Below are positions 57,262-64,000 of a stretch of DNA of 64,000 bases, one piece after another (position 1 is the first letter of the stretch; every line of letters starts with the position of its first letter). Location of the stretch: NCBI GenBank assembly GCA_964017185.1, contig OZ024875.1, positions 61,437,043 through 61,501,042 on the forward strand, written 5' to 3'. Source of the DNA: Rugalucina vietnamica (taxonomy: Eukaryota > Mollusca > Bivalvia > Lucinida > Lucinidae). The notes below the pieces were generated by a model. The model searched no databases. It had not been told where the DNA came from and was given only the letters and a program-made list of their open reading frames with translations. A program made the position numbers and the translations under genes.

Positions 57262-57337
57262 GCAACAGACAAGAAGCTCCGGCCCCAACCAACTAAAATG
57301 AATAGCTTAATGTCGGGGCCATCATAGAGTCTGACGC
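57262..57337 (-). promoter_or_regulatory. SECIS-like hairpin of Naiad copy 3
   Basis: Helices I and II and the quartet are unchanged. The loop is GACATTAAGC, so the AA is kept one base later while the stop codon is lost. Confidence 0.7.
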
Positions 57338-59920
57338 CCGACCCACCGGCGTGCAATTAAAGAAGGCAGCATAGTTATCAACCATGATTGGGTTAAAAAC
57401 TAAGCATGCAGACTGTCGCATAACATTCAAGTTATAACCTATACGTCTGTAACGTGTTATGATTTTTCTGAACTGAAAAGAAAAATCATTAATTCCTTTA
57501 AGTTTCTTAAATTTGTAAACCAAGTCACCATAAAATTCAGGTTCCGAAAGGCCCTCACTTAAAAGCGTCTTTAACCCAACATTATATTTGGAAATCAATT
57601 CATAGTGTCTACGATAAAATTTAGAAAATGTTTTTCGAAGTTTATGATACCGATAGCCCTGTTGGAGAAGTTTTGCCGTTAAACATTTATTTCGAGCGTT
57701 GAAGTCTGTAACATGATTGCAGACTCTAGCAAACCTAATAAGTTGCGAAATGTATACACCATAAGAAGCACGACGAGGAACGTCACCATCCAAAAAAGGA
57801 AAATTTACTATATCAAAATCAAAGTCATCGCGCTTATCATAAATTTTAGAAGAAACAAATCCATTTGCAACAGAAAGATGTAGATCTAAAAAGGGGGCTT
57901 CAGTATCTGTGATATTGGCTTTGTTCAACTGAAATTCAGGTGGATAAATTTGATTGACCATACCTTCAAAATAAGGGTTGTCAATGTTCAAAAGGTCATC
58001 GAGGTACCTAGATGTGGAATTAAAAGCCTCGATAACATCAGCTTGATTATCATGGTTAAGAGAATCCATGAAATCTCTTTCGTAGCAGTATAAAAATAAA
58101 TCAGCTACGAGAGGTGCGCAATTTGTACCCATCGGAATTCCAACTGTATAACTTGGTCCCAAATCTAATATAAATATTATCAAGGAGATAGGATAAGGCG
58201 TCGCATACATTCTGACATGACCAAAGTGTATACCGACTTTGGTCAGAGGAAGTGAAAAAAGCCTTTCTGTCATTACATGCCAAATAAAGTGAACCATAGT
58301 TTTTTAATGCCCTTTTGAAGGTCCACTCTATCAAATCCAGAAGTTTTTCTTTTATTAGATTATGTGGTAATGTTGTATACAGAGTAGAAAAATCATATGT
58401 GGACAAGCTTGTCGCACGGAACCCTCTACACTTCAATTTACTGAGCACCTCACCAGAATTTTTAATTGACCAAAACCAATTTTTATTTGAAGTTTCATAC
58501 ACTGTCTCACAGTATCTTATAACATGAGATTTGATAGCAGTAAGACAGGAAGTTAATAATTTAGAAAGTTCAGTGGTAGTACAAGAGCTAGAATTTGCAA
58601 TAAATCTAGCTTTGTATGGTCTTTTGTGAAGCTTAGGTAACCAATACATCGTAGGAAGTTTGTCTTGGCCTTCATTGACACAAACAGAAAACTTAACAGG
58701 TAAATCGTTTAAGTGGGCATTAACTACAGAAACCTCATCAGTATCTGTCTCCAGATAAGCCCTGGTACCATCAAGCTCCTGTTTTAAGGTGTTAACGTAG
58801 TGAAGCCTACAAACGACAACAACATTGTTTGCGGCTTTATCTGCCGGAACCAAGACATACTTTCTATGAAATTCTTGGATACCCTGCTTCAAATGCTTAT
58901 ATGACGATTTGGGTTTAGGAGGTAAAAGATTAGTATTTTGTGAATAAAACTTAATACGTTTATCCACGATAGTGAAGATACTTCTTTTCCATTCTTTAAG
59001 AGCATTATCCTCAACACCCTCTCGTTTACACCATCGATTACCGAAATCATTTAATGCAGATGAAATCTCCTCTCTACATTTGTCGAAATTAATGTAGGAA
59101 GGGAATCTATATTTCGGACCTTTAGAAACAATTTTGCTAATTCTAGAATCCGAAATTATTTTTAAATTTCCAGTAACAATATGTCCAGCGGGTTGATAAA
59201 CATACTTTGAATCTTTACAATCTCAAGACTTAGGAGTATTAGCATGGATATCAAGATCAGAAACAAGTTTATTGAAATTAAAAATTGTATTTTTGATTGG
59301 TTTGTTATATTTGTAACAAATAATAGGAGGTTCTGAATTTTGGAAGTACAGCTGTAGGTAGGTATAGACTGTATCACTGATTTATCATGGAATATGCTTG
59401 GTAAATCAATAAAGTCAATTCCTTTATTGATGAAAGGAATTTTAATAAAACTTCTAATGTGATTAGATTCGGAATCGATAAATGGACGAAGAGCATGTTG
59501 AGTATAACATCTTGTTAACAGTGCAGCGTCATACATTTGATGATTTCTATCGTAAAATCTATTAGCCTCTGTGTCCAAGGAACGTAATGCAGCAATAGGT
59601 AGAGAACTAAGATACGACAGCATTGGATGTCGACCGTGAATCCTTAGTTTAACAGCTAAATCATTAAGAGAAATGTTCAATTTCAATGCAGCGCACCGTT
59701 TACGTTTGTCATTACCCTTTTTCCGTATACCATGAGATCGAGATTTACGTTGACGAGAGTCCGAAAGTGTAAGTACATCAAAATCGGGCATTTTGGAAAT
59801 ATTGCCTTCATGGTAAATGTTGTCGTTAAATCCCAGTGGAAAGGGTGTTTGCAGTAATTTTATCCATTTAAGTTCAGTTTCAAATCGTTTAATGTTTTTA
59901 AATCTAACTGAAGAATTTTC
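57293..59920 (-). pseudogene. Naiad-type endonuclease-linker-RT polyprotein, copy 3 (frameshifted)
   Basis: Three overlapping frames make one ancestral protein. Frame 1 (59920 to about 59355) has ETELKWIKLLQT of the endonuclease; an 8-nt insertion (AGCTGTAG, near 59352) shifts it. Frame 2 is open through the linker from there to 59226 and, past the UGA at 59223-59225, on through RT motif A (FSTLYTTLPH) to 58144. An 8-nt loss near 58145 shifts to frame 3, with motif B, YLDD and the thumb. The stop is changed: TAA to TTA extends the protein five codons to TAG at 57293. This copy retains the 188 nt missing from copy 1 and shows the intact reading across the copy 1 frameshift. Confidence 0.85.
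59223..59225 (-). other. In-frame UGA in linker UxC motif (copy 3)
   Basis: Same codon and context (Lys-Ser-UGA-Asp-Cys) as 8212-8214, in a frame open on both sides in this copy. Confidence 0.78.
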
Positions 59921-59983
59921 ACAAGTAGGCAACGATCAGGAAAAGGCGCAATCAGAAAAAGATTCCCACTCCAAAAACCGAGG
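59921..59983 (-). mobile_element. 63-nt Naiad tail fragment upstream of copy 3
   Basis: ACAAGTAGGCAACGATCAGG to ACCGAGG: the last part of a tail lacking its terminal GGT and T-run, joined directly to the truncated endonuclease of copy 3. Confidence 0.8.
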
Positions 59984-60099
59984 CGGTTATGTTTCGACTA
60001 TGTTTCGACTGTAATAATCTTCATTTCAGCACCTGGAACTTGAGATTTTTTAAAAAATCTTGGGCAATCTCACATAAGACCTCTTCCCATATCCTTTGT

Positions 60100-60634
60100 C
60101 CATTAGTTACGATTGGGCTTTCTCGGTCATTTGGATGACTCTGCTTTCGTTATAGGGGCAATAAGAGTGATTCTATTTATTTATTTTGATTCTGATAGTT
60201 CTTTGAAATTCTTTTAAGCAACAGAATAGTGCCAGATGGGACGCCGCATGCTGTGGTGTCACAACTGTGACTATTCTGTTTGACTATTTTAATGGGGCCA
60301 TGTACTTATGCAAGACTGGTGGTCCATGGAGGGAGGTCACAGCAGCAACACACTAAGGTTAATGCAAGGTCGATGAACAAATTGATAACAATAGAACTGC
60401 AGAGTATGCAGCACATTGTGTATAAATATATGAATTTTACCACAACAAGTATCCTGATCAATTAAAATGGCAATAACATGGACCACCGTTTAACCCCATT
60501 AAGGTTAACCCCCATCAATTAAATTCAGCGATGTGGAGACCCGCTGCTAGTATTCGAATTCAATGCCTAAATTTAATCACCTGGTTTATCTAATTTCTGT
60601 CATAGACATTCCTATTTATATGCAGTTAGATCAG
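60100..60634. repeat. Segmental duplication, copy III (right part begins)
   Basis: Paralogous to 46610-47130 (shared GATGGGACGCCGCAT, TGGTCCATGGAGGGAGG, ATAGAACTGCAGAG). No gene. Confidence 0.7.
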
Positions 60635-60851
60635 ATGTGTCAACAAAAGCAATAGAGCTGTCACAGGACAGCGTAGCTCGCCTGACTTGTGCTCTGCCAC
60701 TGAATCTATTAAAATCCATGACCCATGACATTGACCTAAAGGTCACTCAGGTGGGTCGTGATGGTACAGCATAAAACTTCAGATCGATATCTAACAACAG
60801 GCAAAGTATCAGCTTGATCCATCTACAACTTCAAGAGATATAGACTTCTAG
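60635..60851. repeat. Short dispersed-type repeat with GAGCT/AGCTC palindrome
   Basis: Starts near AGAGCTGTCACAGGACAGCG and contains TGACATTGACCTAAAGGTCA. It resembles sequence seen in molluscan repeats. Its right end joins the RT fragment at 60852. Confidence 0.4.
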
Positions 60852-61217
60852 AAACTTCTCCAACAGGGCTATCGGTATCATAAACTTCGAAAAACATTTT
60901 CTAAATTTTATCGTAGACACTATGAATTGATTTCCAAATATAATGTTGGGTTAAAGACGCTTTTAAGTGAGGGCCTTTCGGAACCTGAATTTTATGGTGA
61001 CTTGGTTTACAAATTTAAGAAACTTAAAGGAATTAATGATTTTTCTTTTCAGTTCAGAAAAATCATAACACGTTACAGACGTATAGGTTATAACTTGAAT
61101 GTTATGCGACAGTCTGCATGCTTAGTTTTTAACCCAATCATGGTTGATAACTACGCTGCCTTCTTTAATTGCACGCCGGTGGGTCGGGCGTCAGACTCTA
61201 TGATGGCCCCGACATAA
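60852..61217 (+). pseudogene. Penelope-like RT, C-terminal 121 codons
   Basis: In frame from AAACTTCTCCAACAG (KLLQQG) through KTFSKFYRRHYELISKY to the final SMMAPT and TAA at 61215-61217. It corresponds to the RT thumb and C-terminus of copy 3; motifs A-C are absent. An internal ATG at 60927 is not a biological start. Confidence 0.82.
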
Positions 61218-61263
61218 AGCTATTCATTTTAGTTGGTTGGGGCCGGAGCTTCTTGTCTGTTGC
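61188..61263 (+). promoter_or_regulatory. SECIS-like hairpin (reference copy, plus strand)
   Basis: Helix I: 61188-61196 with 61255-61263 (8 of 9 pairs). Quartet: AUGA 61200-61203 with GA 61246-61247. Helix II: 61204-61213 with 61236-61245 (10 pairs including two G-U). Unpaired AA at 61216-61217, 12 nt after AUGA. Helix III: 61218-61222 with 61230-61234. This is the layout of a type II eukaryotic SECIS, which directs UGA to selenocysteine. The stop UAA (61215-61217) lies in the loop. Confidence 0.75.
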
Positions 61264-61822
61264 TTGGCCCACCGGGGTCCAACTGGTGTTTTTCTTTTGC
61301 TCCGGAGTTAGTAGGTTATTCGGCGCCCAGGGATCTCCATCGTCGGGCAGCTTACTCAGTCTGTGAGTCCTGGTTTTTGATTCATCAGGATGTTTATCAT
61401 GATTTATTTGTTTGTTCTTGATGATTCATTGACTAGTTAGAGATTCACCACGAGGACCGAATAACTAACTAAATGTTATGAACCACTGCAGAAGCTGAGG
61501 GTGAGGTTATGGCCATGTAAAACCGGTTTAAGCCCCCCAGTTATTTATAACTGACCGTTCCAAGGCGGTACTACTGTTGTGGTTCACACTTATCAAAGTT
61601 ATCCCGATTACCAGTTTTATGTTGCATGGCTTTGTGGCCACCCGATTATAATTTGGCTGTTCACTTAGCCCTCTGCATTTTACTTGTTCTGTCCAAGCTA
61701 GCACTGTGACCACCTAATACCTTCAATAGCTGCTCACCCTGCTTTCCGTTATTCATGTTAAACGTTGGTATCTATGTTTAGTATTTTCTTAATATGTTTT
61801 TTCTTATTTCTTGTATATCACT

Positions 61823-62182
61823 GAACCACTGCGGAAGCTGAGGGTGAGGTTATGGCCATGTAAAATCGGTTTAAGCCCGCCAGTAACTTTGTGTTACTGA
61901 TCGTTCCAAGTCGATACTTCTGTGGTGGTTCTTTTTGTTTTATGTCTTGGTGTTTAAAAACTTTTTTGTGCTGTTGGCGCCTTATGTGTGTTTTCATAAT
62001 TTTAGTTAAGTTAAGGTAACTGAGTGGCCACCTATTGGGAAAATAGCTGCTCATTCGGCTTACGATATGTTTCATGGTATAAGTACCTGATTGTTGGTTT
62101 GGTTTTTTCCCACCTCGGTTTTTGGAGTGGGAATCTTTTTCTGATTGCGCCTTTTCCTGATCTTTGCCTACTTGTACCTTTC
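61823..62182 (+). mobile_element. Naiad tail (young), follows the chimeric tail
   Basis: From TGAACCACTGCGGAAGC to TTGTACCTTT. With 61685-61822 it forms the same composite as 37629-38158 in inverse orientation. Confidence 0.86.
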
Positions 62183-62210
62183 TAAAAACTTTAACCAAAA
62201 ACTTTAACAT

Positions 62211-62296
62211 TTGAACGCCGACGCTTACGCCAACGCCGACGGCGACGCCGGGGTGACTGCAATAGCTCTTCCTGTACTTTCTTACAGGCGAGCTAA
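62211..62296. repeat. GACGCC-rich tract with GAGCTAAAA end
   Basis: CGCCAACGCCGACGGCGACGCC then AATAGCTCTTCC...GGCGAGCTAAAA. It resembles the end layout of the repeat finishing at 33920 (GC microsatellite, hairpin, GAGCTAAAA), so probably a truncated relative. Confidence 0.5.
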
Positions 62297-63782
62297 AAAC
62301 GACAGTTTCAATTCAAATAAAATTGTAATTGTGCCTCCTTTTTCGCTCCAAGTGCTCTTGTGCCTCTTTGCTACACACGATGTAAAAAGCTTCATACTAC
62401 AATTTTTCTGTGACTTAACGAATGACCCAGTTGACATTTAAACCAACTTTGTAAACTGGAATTTTCAACTGTTTTGGCACATTGCAATTCCGTCATTTTT
62501 CAACTTCACAGATTAATACATTGTCTGATGGCTAACATTTGAGCCGCGTAATGTGAAAACTTGTCTTTCTAGTTTCCGACCATGTCTGACACAAACCAGC
62601 CTGCTCAGTCAAAGACGAAGGCTAGAAGTTTTGGAATTTCTTATTTCAGGCGAAGAGGGACAACATACGAAGGCTGGACAGTGCCACCGTTGTTCGAATT
62701 CAAAAAGTCATGTTTTCACGGTACTGGGGTCATATTATGCGAGCTTAACACACATAAACCCGGCATCCTTTTTAACGGATATGCGCAAACAGCATTATCA
62801 CTGGTGTGATGCCGCAGAAAATTGCGTCCCGTGTTGGGCTGTTCCCTTTTTGATCACAGAAATTTCACCAAAATGAAATAAAATTTTAAATTCACTCTTG
62901 GTGCCCCTAAAATGAAAGTGTTCATCCAAAGAATAATGATGCATGATTCCATTTGTCACAAATGGGTAACTTATATGAAAGGGAAACTGATTCTACAGTC
63001 GACATGACATCAATCTTGATTTGAATTTATCATTGCATGAATTGTCTCAGATTTTGTAGCCCAAGTCAATGCCATGATAGTAGCATGTTGTAGACGCTTA
63101 TCTTGGGCGACATCCAATTCTGGGAAAGTCACATTATTGCAAGTTTAGCACTATCTCGTGGATGTCTTGTACTAGCTGACTCACTGAATATTTGTGTGAG
63201 ATAAGAGTTCTTGGAAGACACGAGCAAAACAGCAACATTTGAGTCGCCTCATGGGAAAAGCAACATTGTGGTTTCCGAATAGGTCGAACACAAAGCAGGC
63301 TCTATAGTCACAGAGCAGGCTAGAAGCCTGAAATTTCATATTTATGAAGAAGAGGAAGAGTACTATCCGTGTAGCGAAATCGAAGGCGCTGATCAGCTTC
63401 GCATATGCAGATTGTTGGTTTTCTCATGAGGCGGGTCACTTGTATTCAATACATATCACAGACTTTGTTTGTGGAGTACGGGTGCTTCCGTTGTTGAATT
63501 CCCTCCGTTGTTGAACGTTTGTATATTTGTATATACATGAATACATGACGTATCGAATTCTATTTGCCTGATGACCAAGATGTCCGCCACAATTATTGTT
63601 TTTGTACTTTTGTTCAGATGCAATATATCTAATCGTCAGCGACCATCAATTAGAGTACACAATGTCCTACATGGTTTTGAATTTCAACAAATTGCCCCAT
63701 TAGCTGCCATTAAGACTCTAAAAATCTGAATACATCCAAATAGACGTCAGCATGCAACTTGAGCCTTCGGAAATCCCTGAGA
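62297..63782. repeat. Segmental duplication, copy III (right part continued), with K fragments
   Basis: Paralogous to 47370-48720. K-type fragments lie at 62543-62672 (left end only) and 63241-63432 (ends GAGTCGCCTCATG and CATGAGGCGGGTC, half palindrome). The frames at 62553-62876 and 62582-62809 run through these fragments and are not genes. Confidence 0.65.
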
Positions 63783-63893
63783 CAGTATAAGTACCTGATT
63801 GTTAATTTAGTTTTTTCCCACCTCGGATTTTGGAGTGGGAATCTTTTTCTGATTGCGCCTTTTTCTGATCGTTGCCTAGTTGTACCTTTTTCT
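63783..63893 (+). mobile_element. Naiad tail, last 110 nt
   Basis: GTATAAGTACCTGATTG to TTGTACC plus T-run. It interrupts the site whose paralogue at 48695-48715 (CCCTGAATAAAGTATTTCTGACAACG) is empty. Confidence 0.85.
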
Positions 63894-64000
63894 GACAACG
63901 CAACTCAATTGCCAACTTAGCTGTACATTAGTGAAATCATGTCAATAAGAGGTATGAAAAGCCATCATTACTCGGTCTTTCTCCATTCATTGAAATGAAC

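Larger units (their letters stand above)
56697..59920 (-). mobile_element. Naiad-type element, copy 3 (5'-truncated inside the endonuclease)
   Basis: About 3.2 kb on the minus strand: C-terminal half of the GIY-YIG domain, linker with UGA, complete RT region, SECIS-like hairpin and tail. The terminus shows GGTACAAAGGTACAAG, a small duplication of the end. Immediately upstream (59921-59983) is a 63-nt tail fragment of the family in the same orientation. Confidence 0.88.
60852..61822 (+). mobile_element. Naiad-type fragment with chimeric tail, plus strand
   Basis: RT C-terminus, SECIS-like hairpin and proximal tail are almost identical to copy 3. At about 61540 the tail switches to a diverged relative (CCCAGTTATTTATAACTGACC, later CTAGCACTGTGACCACC) that does not end in the usual terminus. 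Another young tail (61823) follows head to tail. Confidence 0.78.

Noticed and set aside
61169..61366. 65-aa frame overlapping the RT end and tail (also at 4639, 6328 and 57141 on the minus strand)
   Set aside because: It recurs only because the Naiad 3' end recurs. It is out of phase with the RT and spans the SECIS-like hairpin, so no independent gene is supported.

Overview
This is an animal nuclear genome window dominated by mobile elements. I see no confident host protein-coding gene. The best guess for the host is a bivalve mollusc, probably a clam. The evidence is a permuted Penelope-like retroelement (Naiad type) whose frame has in-frame UGA codons at cysteine positions, a combination reported from clams and spiders. 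The dispersed repeat families also look molluscan to me (from memory, not a search).

The main system is one Naiad-type family, present as about 27 pieces on both strands. The most complete copy lies on the minus strand (about 17661 down to 5859). Its order is N-terminal zinc-binding segment, GIY-YIG endonuclease, linker with a CxC-type motif, then telomerase-like reverse transcriptase, so the endonuclease precedes the RT. Three in-frame UGA codons replace cysteines: two in the endonuclease and one as the first Cys of the linker motif (also in a second copy at 59.2 kb). All four copies that keep the RT 3' end carry what I read as a complete type II SECIS hairpin across the end of the frame. 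In three of them it contains the frame's own UAA stop. I interpret the family as a selenoprotein-encoding retrotransposon. The other pieces are mostly 5'-truncated tails ending in TTGCCTACTTGTACC plus a T run.

Region by region. 1-4164: old tails, one interrupted by a TTAA-flanked inverted-repeat element. 4165-17856: head-to-tail Naiad nest. Its full copy is split by an intact LTR retrotransposon (9069-15881; identical 812-bp LTRs; one 1668-codon gag-pol with integrase before RT, the Gmr1-type order) and by a second TTAA element (16122-17068). Both insertions are clean enough that the flanking Naiad frame is continuous across them. 17857-22700: relics, then six tandem 353-bp units each with a tRNA-like sequence, ending in an AT microsatellite. 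23050-32370, 34624-49050 and about 50290-64000: diverged copies of one large segmental duplication that give natural empty sites for many insertions. They also hold a LINE 3' fragment, palindromic elements, GATA microsatellites and a hairpin-ended repeat with a GACGG tract. 56697-61822: another large Naiad copy and an RT 3' fragment in opposite orientation.

Only the LTR element has an undamaged gene. The Naiad copies seen here are broken by frameshifts, deletions or insertions, but their shared features let the ancestral design be read.
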